Source of the DNA: Burkholderiales bacterium
GTDB lineage: Bacteria; Pseudomonadota; Gammaproteobacteria; Burkholderiales; SG8-39
Direction of reading: 5' to 3'
DNA length: 22,544 nt
Assembly: GCA_919902965.1 (NCBI GenBank)
Contig: CAKKSJ010000035.1
Span: forward strand, 1 to 22,544
Shown here: positions 13,843 to 22,156 of the stretch, piece after piece
Layout of the letters: each line of letters starts with the position of its first letter
How positions within the stretch are numbered: the stretch's first letter is position 1
Notes under the pieces: generated by a model
Databases searched by the model: none
What the model was told of the DNA's origin: nothing
What the model saw: the letters and a program-made list of their open reading frames with translations, nothing else
Translations under genes and position numbers: made by a program

Positions 13843-14703
13843 ATGCCCATCGACTACGACAAAATAAAGAACTGGCCCTTCCCCGACATAGAACAAACCT
13901 ACACAGAGAAGGACAGCATCCTTTACGCTCTGGGCGTGGGCTACGGCCATGACCCGATGGACGAAGCGCAACTGCAGTTCGTCTACGAGCAAGGCCTGAA
14001 GGCGGTGCCGACCATGCCGGTGGTGCTGGCCAATCCCGGCTTCTGGCTGAAGAACCCCGCGACCGGCATTGACTGGGTGAAAATCGTGCACGGCGAACAG
14101 GCGCTGCACATCCACCAGCCCATAGCCGCGGCGGGAACGGTTACCGGGAGCATGCGCATCAAGGCCATTGTTGACAAGGGCAGGGACAAGGGCGCGCTGC
14201 TGGTCCAGGAGCGCAGCATCGTCGACAAGGCGAGCGGCGCGCTGCTCGCGACGCTAGAGCACACTACCTTCTGCCGTGGCGACGGCGGTTTCGGCAAGGG
14301 CGACGCAGCCCCGCCACCGCCGCCCGCGGTGCCCGAGGGCGAACCTGACGCCAGTTGCGACTTCCCCACCCTGCCGCAAGCGGCGCTGATCTATCGCCTG
14401 TGCGCCGACCGCAACCCCTTGCACGCCGATCCCGCGGTGGCCAGGGCCGCGGGATTTCTGCGTCCCATCCTGCACGGCCTGTGCAGCTACGGCGTCGCCG
14501 GTCACGCAATACTCAAGACCTGGTGCGGCTACGATCCCGCGAAGCTGACCGGATTGTCGCTGCGCTTCTCCGCGCCGGTATACCCGGGCGAGACCATACG
14601 CACCGAAATGTGGGATAGGGGCAGCAGCATATTATTCCGTTCGCGCGCGCTCGAGCGCGACGTGATCGTGCTCAACAACGGCGTGGCCACTGTCGCGCGC
14701 TGA
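13843..14703 (+). CDS. Hydratase-2 (MaoC-like) enoyl-CoA hydratase, double hot-dog
   Basis: This 286-residue protein has the two-hot-dog layout of hydratase 2. The N-terminal non-catalytic half matches that of peroxisomal MFE-2 (YTEKDSILYALGVGYGHDPM, then LQFVYEQGLKAVPTMPVVLA, then IVHGEQALHIHQP). A proline-rich linker follows (155-164). The C-terminal half carries the catalytic signature ADRNPLHADPAVA (188-200), with D189 and H194 as the expected catalytic pair, and GFLRPILHGLCSYG (205-218). It should add water to trans-2-enoyl-CoA to give the (3R)-hydroxy product, the substrate of the SDR just upstream. All key residues are intact. Six bases separate it from the next gene, so the operon is tight. 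Confidence 0.92.
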   Translation: MPIDYDKIKNWPFPDIEQTYTEKDSILYALGVGYGHDPMDEAQLQFVYEQGLKAVPTMPVVLANPGFWLKNPATGIDWVKIVHGEQALHIHQPIAAAGTVTGSMRIKAIVDKGRDKGALLVQERSIVDKASGALLATLEHTTFCRGDGGFGKGDAAPPPPPAVPEGEPDASCDFPTLPQAALIYRLCADRNPLHADPAVARAAGFLRPILHGLCSYGVAGHAILKTWCGYDPAKLTGLSLRFSAPVYPGETIRTEMWDRGSSILFRSRALERDVIVLNNGVATVAR

Positions 14704-14709
14704 TAGCGG

Positions 14710-15822
14710 ATGACGGACGACACCCTCAGGATGCTGCGCGACAGCGCGGCCGATTTTGCCACCTTCGATGCGTCCCGGGTGCGCCGACTGCGCGGAACCG
14801 ACCCTGGCTTCGAGCGCATGGTCTGGCAGCAAATGGCCGAGATGGGCTGGCTCGGGGCATTAATCCCGGAAGAACTCGGCGGATTGGGCCTGGGGGCCGG
14901 CGCCATGACCATCATCGCCGAACAACTCGGACACGCCCTGTATCCGGAGCCTTATTCCGCCTCGGCGGTGGCCGCGACGCTGGCCCTGTTGCACGGGGAC
15001 AACGCCGCGCTGAAGCAGGACCTGCTGCCGCGGCTCGCGGCCGGCGAAATCATCGCCAGCCTCGCCTGGCAGAACGAGCGCGGCGGACTGTCTCTCGATC
15101 AGTGCGCGGCAAACCTGAGCGAGCAAGGCGGCAAATCCGTGCTGCAAGGGGCGAGCCGTTTTGTCGCAGCGCCGGGCGCGGACGCCTTCATCGTCGCTGC
15201 GCGTTCGGCGCGCGGGCTGGAACTGTATTGGATTGAGCGCGATGCGCCGGGCCTTTCGCGCGCAAGCGAACTGCGTGCCGACGGCAGCGCCAGCGCCCAC
15301 CTGCAATTCGCCGCGGTCGCCGCGCCGGTCCGGGCGCGCATCGCCTCGGCCGCGGCGGCGAACGCCGCGCTCGCCGTGGCGCTGGACCACGCCCTGCTCG
15401 CAACGAGCGCGGAACTGTTAGGGCTGATGAACTGCGCGCTGGAGATGACGCTCGATTACCTGCGCACGCGCGTGCAGTTCGGCAAACCCATCGGCAGCTT
15501 CCAGGCACTGCAGCACCGCGCCGTCGACATGTATATCCAGCGGGAACTGACGCGCGCCACGCTGACCGCCGCGGTCGCAGTGCTGGACGAGCCGGGCTGC
15601 ACTCCGGCGCGGCGCGCTGCCGCCGCATCCAGCGCCAAGGCGCGCGCTTCGCAGGCTGCGCTTGCCATCTGCAAGGAAGCGCTGCAGATGCACGGCGCCA
15701 TCGGCTATACCGATGAATACGATCTCGGGCTGTACTTCAACCGCGCGCTGGTGCTCTGCGCCGCGCTCGGAAATGCCGGCGCGCACCGCAGCCGCTACGC
15801 AAGCCTGACGCCACTCCCATGA
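14710..15822 (+). CDS. Acyl-CoA dehydrogenase small subunit, probably non-catalytic partner
   Basis: This 370-residue ACAD-fold protein is recognisable from LGALIPEELGGLGLGAGAMT (48-67), the segment TRVQFGKPIGSFQALQHRAV and ALQMHGAIGYTDEYDLGLYF. The middle domain is degenerate: the TEPxAGSD motif is replaced by LAWQNERGGLSL. Neither possible base glutamate is present: the tail reads CAALGNAGAHRSR instead of IYEGT, and the helix-G site reads DHALLAT. It overlaps the next ACAD gene by 4 bp (ATGA). Such pairs form alpha2beta2 heterotetramers with one active site per heterodimer, as for pimeloyl-CoA dehydrogenase PimC/PimD and mycobacterial steroid side-chain ACADs. I infer the same here. Its own substrate cannot be named. 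Confidence 0.88.
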   Translation: MTDDTLRMLRDSAADFATFDASRVRRLRGTDPGFERMVWQQMAEMGWLGALIPEELGGLGLGAGAMTIIAEQLGHALYPEPYSASAVAATLALLHGDNAALKQDLLPRLAAGEIIASLAWQNERGGLSLDQCAANLSEQGGKSVLQGASRFVAAPGADAFIVAARSARGLELYWIERDAPGLSRASELRADGSASAHLQFAAVAAPVRARIASAAAANAALAVALDHALLATSAELLGLMNCALEMTLDYLRTRVQFGKPIGSFQALQHRAVDMYIQRELTRATLTAAVAVLDEPGCTPARRAAAASSAKARASQAALAICKEALQMHGAIGYTDEYDLGLYFNRALVLCAALGNAGAHRSRYASLTPLP

Positions 15823-16988
15823 ACTTCGGCATAGCGCAGCAGCAGGACTGGAACGCACTCCCGGATGTAGCGTTTAGAGCCGTGGTGCGCGCCGAAGTCG
15901 AGGCGCATCACCCTGCCGAATTGCGCTACCCGCCGCGCCGTCTGCGCTGGGCCGAGAACAAGTCCTGGTATTTGCGCATGGCCGCCAAAGGCTGGATCGC
16001 ACCCGGCTGGCCGCGCGAATACGGCGGCATGGGCTTGTCGCCTTCGAAACTGCTGATTTTCCTGGAAGAGATGGAGCGCTGGGGTATTGCGCGCTTTCAG
16101 GATCACGGCATCCTCATGGTCGGACCGATACTGATGCGCTTCGGAACAGAAGCGCAGCGCCGCCGCTATTTGCCACCGATACTCGCCTGCGAGGAAATCT
16201 GGTGCCAGGGCTATTCCGAGCCCAATGCCGGCTCCGATCTCGCCAACCTGCGCACCGAAGCGCGGCTGGAAGGCGGTGATTTCATTATCAACGGACAGAA
16301 AACCTGGACCACGCTGGCGCACGACGCCAGCCACATCATCGTGCTCGCGCGCACCGACAAAACAGCGAAAAAGCAAATGGGCATCAGCTTTCTGCTGCTC
16401 GACCTTAAAACGCCGGGCGTTACTGTACGCCCGATACGCGACCTTGCCGGCCACGACGAATTTTGCGAAGTGTTCTTCGAGAATGTGCGCACGCCCGCAT
16501 CCAACCTGGTGGGCGAACTCAACCAGGGCTGGAATGTGGCCAAATCGCAGCTCGGCTTCGAGCGCATCCACATCGGCAGTCCCAAACTGCCAGAATACGG
16601 CTTGCAGGTGTTGCTGGCGGTGGCGCGCGCGCGCGGGGTGGAACAGGATGCGCTGTTTCGCGACCGCCTCGCGCAGCTGCAGCTCGACGTCGCCCACCTG
16701 GGCGATATATACACGCACTTCGCGGCCATCGTCGGCCGAGGTGAACCGCTGGGGCCCGAAGTATCGCTGTTGAAAATCTGGGCGACTGAAACCTTTCAGC
16801 GCATCGCCGACCTGATCATTGAAACGGCCGGCGATTGCGGTGGTCTCGCCGGCAAGGTCAAAATGGGCGACGGGCACATCGAAGTGCTGGCCCCATTCTA
16901 TAAAGCGCGCCCGACCTCGATCTATGGCGGCAGCAATGAAATCCAGCGCAATATTCTTGCCCGGCAAGTGCTCAATCTGCCGGGCTAA
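15819..16988 (+). CDS. Acyl-CoA dehydrogenase large subunit, probably catalytic
   Basis: This 389-residue ACAD subunit has a well-kept middle domain: CQGYSEPNAGSDLANLRTEA (129-148), FIINGQKTWTT (155-165) and IRDLAGHDEFCEVFFENVRT (206-225). The late YEGT glutamate is replaced by glycine (IYGGSNEIQRNIL). A glutamate remains at 248 (QLGFERIHIG), the helix-G base position used by isovaleryl-CoA dehydrogenase and by many heteromeric ACADs. The N-terminus is long and charged (PAELRYPPRRLRWAENKSWY), as in other large subunits of this type. It overlaps the small-subunit gene by ATGA and is followed after 27 bp by a CoA-transferase gene with its own good ribosome binding site (AAGGAG). Electrons should go to EtfAB. 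Confidence 0.93.
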   Translation: MNFGIAQQQDWNALPDVAFRAVVRAEVEAHHPAELRYPPRRLRWAENKSWYLRMAAKGWIAPGWPREYGGMGLSPSKLLIFLEEMERWGIARFQDHGILMVGPILMRFGTEAQRRRYLPPILACEEIWCQGYSEPNAGSDLANLRTEARLEGGDFIINGQKTWTTLAHDASHIIVLARTDKTAKKQMGISFLLLDLKTPGVTVRPIRDLAGHDEFCEVFFENVRTPASNLVGELNQGWNVAKSQLGFERIHIGSPKLPEYGLQVLLAVARARGVEQDALFRDRLAQLQLDVAHLGDIYTHFAAIVGRGEPLGPEVSLLKIWATETFQRIADLIIETAGDCGGLAGKVKMGDGHIEVLAPFYKARPTSIYGGSNEIQRNILARQVLNLPG

Positions 16989-17015
16989 GCCCGATAAACA
17001 CTACAAGGAGTCGCA

Positions 17016-18239
17016 ATGCCCCGCCCGCTCTCGCATATCCGTGTGCTCGACCTGTCCCGTGTGCTCGCCGGGCCCTGGGCCGCGCAGAACCTCGCCGACC
17101 TCGGCGCCGAGGTGATCAAGGTCGAACGCCCCGGCGCGGGCGACGACACCCGCGGCTGGGGGCCGCCCTGGTTCAAGGACAGCGATGGAAATGACACACG
17201 CGATTCCTCCTATTTCCTCTCCTGCAACCGCGGCAAGAAATCCATCACCCTGGACATCTCCAAGCCGGAAGGCCAGGGCATCGTGCGCGAACTGGCGGCA
17301 AAGTGCGACGTGCTCATAGAAAACTACAAAGTCGGCACACTGGCGCGCTACGGCTTGGGCTATGAGCAGCTGCGCGAAATCAATCCGCGCCTGATCTATT
17401 GCTCCGTCACCGGGTTCGGGCAATCGGGTCCCTATGCGCCCCGTCCCGGCTACGATTTTGTGTTTCAAGGCATGGGCGGGCTGATGAGCATCACCGGCGA
17501 GCGCGACGAACTGCCGGGCGGCGGCCCGCAGAAAGTCGGCATCGCCATCACCGACGTACTCACTGCCATGTATGCGAGCCTGGCAATTACCGCCGCCATC
17601 GTCCATTGCGAGCGCGGCGGCGGCGGCCAGTTCATCGACATGGCGCTGCTCGACTGCATGGTTGCGTTCAACGCCAATCAGATCAGCGGCTATCTGGTCT
17701 CGGGCAATATTCCCAAGCGCTATGGCAATGCGCATCCCAATGTCGTGCCCTACCAGGTGTTTGCGTGCAAGGATGGGCATATTATTCTCGCGATCGGCAA
17801 CGACACCCAGTTTGCCAGCTTCTGCAAGTTGGCCGGCCGTCCCGAACTGGCCGCCGACGAGCGTTTCCGCCTGATGTCGGGGCGCATCGTGAATCGGGAT
17901 ACCCTGATCCCGCTGATCGCTGAAATCATGAAGCAGCGTGGCATGCGCGATTGGATCGCCGTGCTGGAGGCCGCCAACGTCCCCTGTGGCCCGATCAATA
18001 ACATGCAACAGGTATTCGAGGATACGCAGGTACAGCACCGCGGCTTGAGGGTCGAAATTCCCACTCCCTCGGGCGTGCCCTGCCCCAGCGTCGCCAGCCC
18101 GATGCGCTTTTCCGAAACACCGGTGGAATACAAAGTGCCGCCTCCGACACTGGGCCAGCATACACGCGAAATCCTGCAGGGCATGCTGGGCATGGACCAA
18201 CAGACGGTCGAGGCGCTTTCCGCCAAAGGCGTAATCTGA
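17016..18239 (+). CDS. CoA-transferase family III (CaiB/BaiF), subunit 1
   Basis: This 407-residue family III protein would move CoA from a donor such as succinyl-CoA to a free acid. The N-terminal CoA-binding segment is intact (IRVLDLSRVLAGPWAAQNLA, then DLGAEVIKVERPGAGDDTRG). RPGYDFVFQGMGGLMSITGE (143-162) is the family core. The aspartate at 180 (VGIAITDVLTAMYA) matches the covalent-catalysis Asp169 of formyl-CoA transferase. It lacks the GHDI-Y racemase motif, so a transferase is likelier than a racemase. A second family III gene follows after 3 bp. Adjacent pairs such as BbsE/BbsF of benzylsuccinate degradation are subunits of one enzyme. Start: AAGGAG precedes the ATG. Confidence 0.93.
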   Translation: MPRPLSHIRVLDLSRVLAGPWAAQNLADLGAEVIKVERPGAGDDTRGWGPPWFKDSDGNDTRDSSYFLSCNRGKKSITLDISKPEGQGIVRELAAKCDVLIENYKVGTLARYGLGYEQLREINPRLIYCSVTGFGQSGPYAPRPGYDFVFQGMGGLMSITGERDELPGGGPQKVGIAITDVLTAMYASLAITAAIVHCERGGGGQFIDMALLDCMVAFNANQISGYLVSGNIPKRYGNAHPNVVPYQVFACKDGHIILAIGNDTQFASFCKLAGRPELAADERFRLMSGRIVNRDTLIPLIAEIMKQRGMRDWIAVLEAANVPCGPINNMQQVFEDTQVQHRGLRVEIPTPSGVPCPSVASPMRFSETPVEYKVPPPTLGQHTREILQGMLGMDQQTVEALSAKGVI

Positions 18240-18242
18240 AAC

Positions 18243-19445
18243 ATGGACGATAGCTACGAACGCCCCTACGCCGGACTGAGCGTACTCGACCTGAGCCAGG
18301 GCATCGCCGGACCCTATTGCGCCGCCCAGCTGCGGGCGCAGGGCGCCGACGTGATCAAAATCGAGCCGCCCGCGGGCGACTGGATACGCGTCCTCGGCGG
18401 CGGCCAACAGGGCTTGAGCGCGCTCGCCGTCGTCAACAACCTGGGCAAGCGCTCGATCTGCATCGACGCCACGCAAGCCGAAGGCTGCGCGCTGATCCTG
18501 AAAATGGCACAGCGCGCCGACGTGCTGGTGGAGAATTTCCGTCCCGGCGTGATGGCGAGGCTCGGGCTGGGCTACGCGACCATCGCCGCAATCAATCCGC
18601 GCCTGATCTATCTATCGATCAGCGGTTTCGGCGATTCCGGCCCCTATGCCCACAAGCCTGCCACCGATTCCGTGCTGCAGGCCATGACCGGCATGGCGAT
18701 GATCAACAAGGACGCCGACGGCCGGCCGCGGCGCTTCGGCCTGATGGTGCCTGACACCGCGACCGCGCTGTATGCGGCGCAGTGCGTAGGCGCAGCGCTG
18801 TATGCGCGCGACGCGCTGCCGCATCGCGCGGGCCGCGGCAGACACATACGCCTGTCGCTCGCCGAATGCTGCGCCGCGTTCCAGGCCGGCCCCATCCTCG
18901 ACGATTTCCTCTTCTCGGGTCAGCTCAAACCGCCGATCACCGTGCCCGCGGGGGTATTCGCGACGCGCGACGGCCATGGGGTGCTGGCGGTGCTGCGCGA
19001 AACCATGTGGCAGGGACTGTGCCGGGCGCTCGCGCGCGAGGTCTGGCTCACGGAACCACGCTATGCTAGCGGCGCGCTGCGTGCGCAGGCGAGCGAGGAA
19101 ATCAACCGCGAGGTGGCCGCCATTGTCGCCGGGCGCGATACGCAGGAATGGGCCGCCCGGTTCGAACAGCACGACGTGCTGTTCGCGCCGGTGCTGGATT
19201 ACCGGGCCTTGCGCGCCGACCCGCAGATGCGCCACATGGCTTATTTCAGCGAGACCGAGCAGGCGCCCTATGGAAGACTGCCCATGCCGCATATTCCCGG
19301 CAGTGCGCATAGCGGCGTCCTGCCGGCGGCGCCGCGCACCGGTGAGCATACGCGGGAAATATTAGGTGAATTCGGTTTTGCCGCCGCGGACATCGACGCC
19401 ATGGAGCGATCGGGCGTCGTCAGCCACATGAACGCTGTATCGTAG
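18243..19445 (+). CDS. CoA-transferase family III (CaiB/BaiF), subunit 2
   Basis: This 400-residue protein is related to its neighbour but clearly diverged. LSVLDLSQGIAGPYCAAQLR (12-31) and QGADVIKIEPPAGDWIRVLG (33-52) are conserved. The core reads KPATDSVLQAMTGMAMINKD (138-157), and an aspartate stands at 171 (GLMVPDTATALYAAQ), so it keeps the catalytic position. The nucleotide-proximal loop is shorter than in subunit 1, lacking the SYFLSCNRGKKS-like stretch in its standard form (ALAVVNNLGKRSICID instead). Only 3 bp separate it from the previous stop, with no independent ribosome binding site, so translation is coupled. It closes the plus-strand operon and converges on the crotonase-fold gene 41 bp away. 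A heteromeric enzyme is my reading; two separate enzymes are possible. Confidence 0.92.
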   Translation: MDDSYERPYAGLSVLDLSQGIAGPYCAAQLRAQGADVIKIEPPAGDWIRVLGGGQQGLSALAVVNNLGKRSICIDATQAEGCALILKMAQRADVLVENFRPGVMARLGLGYATIAAINPRLIYLSISGFGDSGPYAHKPATDSVLQAMTGMAMINKDADGRPRRFGLMVPDTATALYAAQCVGAALYARDALPHRAGRGRHIRLSLAECCAAFQAGPILDDFLFSGQLKPPITVPAGVFATRDGHGVLAVLRETMWQGLCRALAREVWLTEPRYASGALRAQASEEINREVAAIVAGRDTQEWAARFEQHDVLFAPVLDYRALRADPQMRHMAYFSETEQAPYGRLPMPHIPGSAHSGVLPAAPRTGEHTREILGEFGFAAADIDAMERSGVVSHMNAVS

Positions 19446-19486
19446 TTCCCGAAACAGTTTCCACGCGCTTAACGTCTGGCCGAGGC

Positions 19487-20284
19487 TCAGCGCCCCTTCC
19501 ACGCCGGTTTGCGCTTGGCCACGAATGCGTCGATGCCTTCCTGCGCATCTTCCGCCATCATATTGCAGGCCATGGTTTCGCTCGCCAGGTCGTACGCCCC
19601 ATCCAGGCCCATCTCCAGTTGCCGGTAGAACGCTTGTTTGCCCAACTTGATCGCCACCGGCGTCTTCGCAAGTATCGAATCCACCAGCTTCCTGATCTCG
19701 GCGTCGAGTTGTTCCGGGGGTACCACGCGGTTCACCAGCCCGCGCGCCAGTGCCGTCTGCGCGTCGATGAAATCACCGGTGAGCAGCATTTCCATCGCCT
19801 GCTTGCGCCCGAGATTACGCGACAGGCCCACCGAGGGCGTAGAGCAGAACAGGCCCAGGTTCACGCCGGATACGGCGAAGCGCGCGTTGTCCGATGCGAC
19901 CGCAAGGTCGCACATGGAGACAAGCTGGCAGCCGGCCGCCGTAGCGATGCCGTGTACGCGTGCGATCACCGGCTGCGGCATGCCCACCAGCGTAAGCATC
20001 AGCTTGCTGCACTGGCGGAACAGTTTCTGCTGGAATGCCTTCGAGGCGTCGGAACGCATTTCCTTCAGGTCGTGCCCGGCGCAGAACGCCTTGCCGGCCC
20101 CGGCGATGATCACCACACGCACGCCGGTATCGGCGGCGATGACGTCGAGTTCGGCCTGCATCTCGCCCATCAGCGCCTGCGACAGCGAATTGAACTGCGC
20201 CGGCCGGTTCAGCGTCAGTGTTACCACGCCAGCTTCGTCGTGGCGCAGCAGCAGGGGCTCGCTTGCCTGAGGGTTCGAACTCAT
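19487..20284 (-). CDS. Enoyl-CoA hydratase/isomerase-family protein lacking both hydratase glutamates
   Basis: This 265-residue crotonase-fold protein is of normal length. The acyl-CoA oxyanion-hole segments are present: AFCAGHDLKEM (66-76) and HGIATAAGCQLVSMCD (111-126). The two acid-base glutamates of classical hydratases are missing: GCQL replaces GCEL (Q120), and SGVNLGL replaces the QPEI stretch (G140). The segment LGLFCSTPSVGLSRNLGRKQ (143-162) resembles the ECHDC3-like branch, whose activity is poorly defined. The fold is certain, but ordinary hydration is doubtful; thioesterase, isomerase or other crotonase chemistry are possible. It lies 18 bp downstream of the acyl-CoA synthetase gene on the same strand (GGAG ribosome binding site), so both act on the same ligand family. 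Confidence 0.9.
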   Translation of the reverse strand: MSSNPQASEPLLLRHDEAGVVTLTLNRPAQFNSLSQALMGEMQAELDVIAADTGVRVVIIAGAGKAFCAGHDLKEMRSDASKAFQQKLFRQCSKLMLTLVGMPQPVIARVHGIATAAGCQLVSMCDLAVASDNARFAVSGVNLGLFCSTPSVGLSRNLGRKQAMEMLLTGDFIDAQTALARGLVNRVVPPEQLDAEIRKLVDSILAKTPVAIKLGKQAFYRQLEMGLDGAYDLASETMACNMMAEDAQEGIDAFVAKRKPAWKGR

Positions 20285-20302
20285 AAAGTGACTCCTTTTT
20301 GG

Positions 20303-21952
20303 CTATTCTATGGCCTGCGCCGATCTCGCCCGCTCGCGCAGCACGAATTTCTGGATCTTGCCGGTCGAGGTCTTGGGCAATTCGCCGAACACCACGGCTC
20401 GCGGCACCTTGAAGCGGGCCAGGTGTTTGCGGCAATGCGTGATGATTTCTTCCACTGTCACCTGGGCGCCCGCCTTGAGTTCGACGAAAACGCAGGGCGT
20501 CTCGCCCCATTTCGGATCGGGCCGCGCCACCGCCGCCGCGACAAGCACCGCCGGATGGCGATAGAGCGCTTCCTCGATCTCCAGCGAGGAAATATTCTCG
20601 CCGCCGGAAATGATAATGTCCTTGGAGCGGTCCTTGATTTTGACATAACCGTCGGACTGCATCACCGCCAGGTCGCCTGAATGGAACCAGCCGCCTGCGA
20701 AAGCCTCCGCTGTCGCCTTGGGATTTTTCAGATAGCCCTTCATGGTGATATTGCCGCGAAACATGATTTCGCCCATGGTCTCGCCGTCCGCCGGCACCGG
20801 CATCATGGTGTCGGCATCCATCACCGCGAGGCCCTCCTCCATCAGATAGCGCACGCCCTGGCGGCCGTTGCGCTCGGCGCGTTTGCCCACGTCGAGCGCA
20901 TCCCAGGCCGCGTGATTGGCGCACACGGTCGCAGGGCCGTAGGTTTCGGTCAAGCCATAGACATGCACCAGATCGAAGCCGATCTGCTCCATGCCTTCTA
21001 TCATCGCCGCCGGCGGCGCCGCCCCCGCCACCATGGCCGATACCTTGTGCGTGATGCCCGCGCGCAGCGCCGGGCCGGCGTTGATCAGCCCGCTGTGGAC
21101 GATGGGCGCACCGCAGTAATGCGTGACCCCGTGTTCCTTGATCAGCCTGAAGATCTGCACCGGATCGACCTTGCGCAAACACACGTTGACACCGGCATTG
21201 GCGGCCATGGTCCAGGGAAAGCACCAGCCGTTGCAATGGAACATGGGCAGCGTCCACAGATAGACCGAGTGCTGCGGCATGCCCCAGGTGACTATATTGC
21301 ACACGGCGTTCAAATAGGCGCCGCGATGGTGGTACACCACCCCCTTGGGATTGCCGGTGGTGCCGGAGGTGTAGTTGAGCGAGATCGCATTCCATTCATC
21401 CGCAGGCGGCTGCCAGGCGTAAGCCGGGTCGCCTTCGGCGAGCAAGGCCTCGTAATCCGTTTCCCCGAGGCGCTCGCCCGCGCCGGCATATTCCGAGTCG
21501 TCGATGTCGATGACCAGCGGACGCTGTTCTATTTTTGCCAGCGCCTGCGCGACGGTCGCGGAAAACTCGCGGTCGGCGATCAGCACTTTCGCTCCGCCGT
21601 GGTTCAGCATGAAGGCAATCGCCTGCGCATCGAGGCGGGTGTTGAGCGTATTGAGTACGGCGCCCAGCATCGGCACACCGAAATGGCACTCGTACATTTC
21701 CGGCGTGTTCGCGGCCATCACCGCCACGGTATCGCCTGCGCCTATGCCGCGCCTGCTGAGCGCCGAGGCCAGGCAGCGGCTGCGCGCGTAGGTTTCGCTC
21801 CAGGTGTAACGCCTTGCGCCATGCACCACCGCGCTCCGCTCCGGATAGACATAAGCCGCGCGTTCGATAAAACCGAGCGGCGTCAGCGGCGCATAATTGG
21901 CCGGGTTGCGGTCCAGGTCGGACTCGAAGGCGTTGGCGTGGTCCATATGCAT
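20303..21952 (-). CDS. AMP-forming acyl-CoA synthetase (fatty acid-CoA ligase family)
   Basis: This ~549-residue ANL-superfamily ligase would activate a carboxylic acid to its CoA thioester at the cost of ATP to AMP. The P-loop is YTSGTTGNPKG (about 194-204 from this start). Further landmarks are the VHVYGLTETYGPATV adenine-binding segment, GGWFHSGDLAVMQSDGYVKI with the conserved Asp, KDRSKDIIISGGENISSLEI with the hinge, and the acyl-adenylate lysine in TSTGKIQK (K532). All are intact. The N-terminus (NPANYAPLTPLGFIERAAYV) is typical of the medium/long-chain group common next to beta-oxidation genes. The frame extends to a TTG at 21967 without a ribosome binding site; ATG codons at 21952 and 21946 follow GAG/GGG and are likelier starts. 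It probably supplies the CoA ester for the cluster. Confidence 0.93.
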   Translation of the reverse strand: MHMDHANAFESDLDRNPANYAPLTPLGFIERAAYVYPERSAVVHGARRYTWSETYARSRCLASALSRRGIGAGDTVAVMAANTPEMYECHFGVPMLGAVLNTLNTRLDAQAIAFMLNHGGAKVLIADREFSATVAQALAKIEQRPLVIDIDDSEYAGAGERLGETDYEALLAEGDPAYAWQPPADEWNAISLNYTSGTTGNPKGVVYHHRGAYLNAVCNIVTWGMPQHSVYLWTLPMFHCNGWCFPWTMAANAGVNVCLRKVDPVQIFRLIKEHGVTHYCGAPIVHSGLINAGPALRAGITHKVSAMVAGAAPPAAMIEGMEQIGFDLVHVYGLTETYGPATVCANHAAWDALDVGKRAERNGRQGVRYLMEEGLAVMDADTMMPVPADGETMGEIMFRGNITMKGYLKNPKATAEAFAGGWFHSGDLAVMQSDGYVKIKDRSKDIIISGGENISSLEIEEALYRHPAVLVAAAVARPDPKWGETPCVFVELKAGAQVTVEEIITHCRKHLARFKVPRAVVFGELPKTSTGKIQKFVLRERARSAQAIE

Positions 21953-22156
21953 CCCGGCTCGATACAAGAGGTGCGGATCAATCTACCACAACTCGAGTGC
22001 AGACCAAACCGCGCGCGGCGCACGTTCGTGTCGGGGAAGCGTTTTTCAACAGCCTGTCAGGCTTGGTGGTATCGTGCCCATGTCAGGGAGCGTGCCTCGG
22101 GCGACCGGGAAGTGTGCGCACCGCTCGGGAGACTGGTGATGAAGGAGAATGACGCC

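Noticed and set aside
19446..19486. Bidirectional terminator between the two convergent genes
   Set aside because: The 41-bp gap contains no convincing stem-loop or T-tract; termination may be Rho-dependent or lie inside the genes.
21968..22156. Promoter elements in the divergent region between the acyl-CoA synthetase and the Tat protein genes
   Set aside because: Only a small palindrome AGCCTG-T-CAGGCT (about 22050-22062) stands out; no -35/-10 pair or TTTCACA-type site could be supported.
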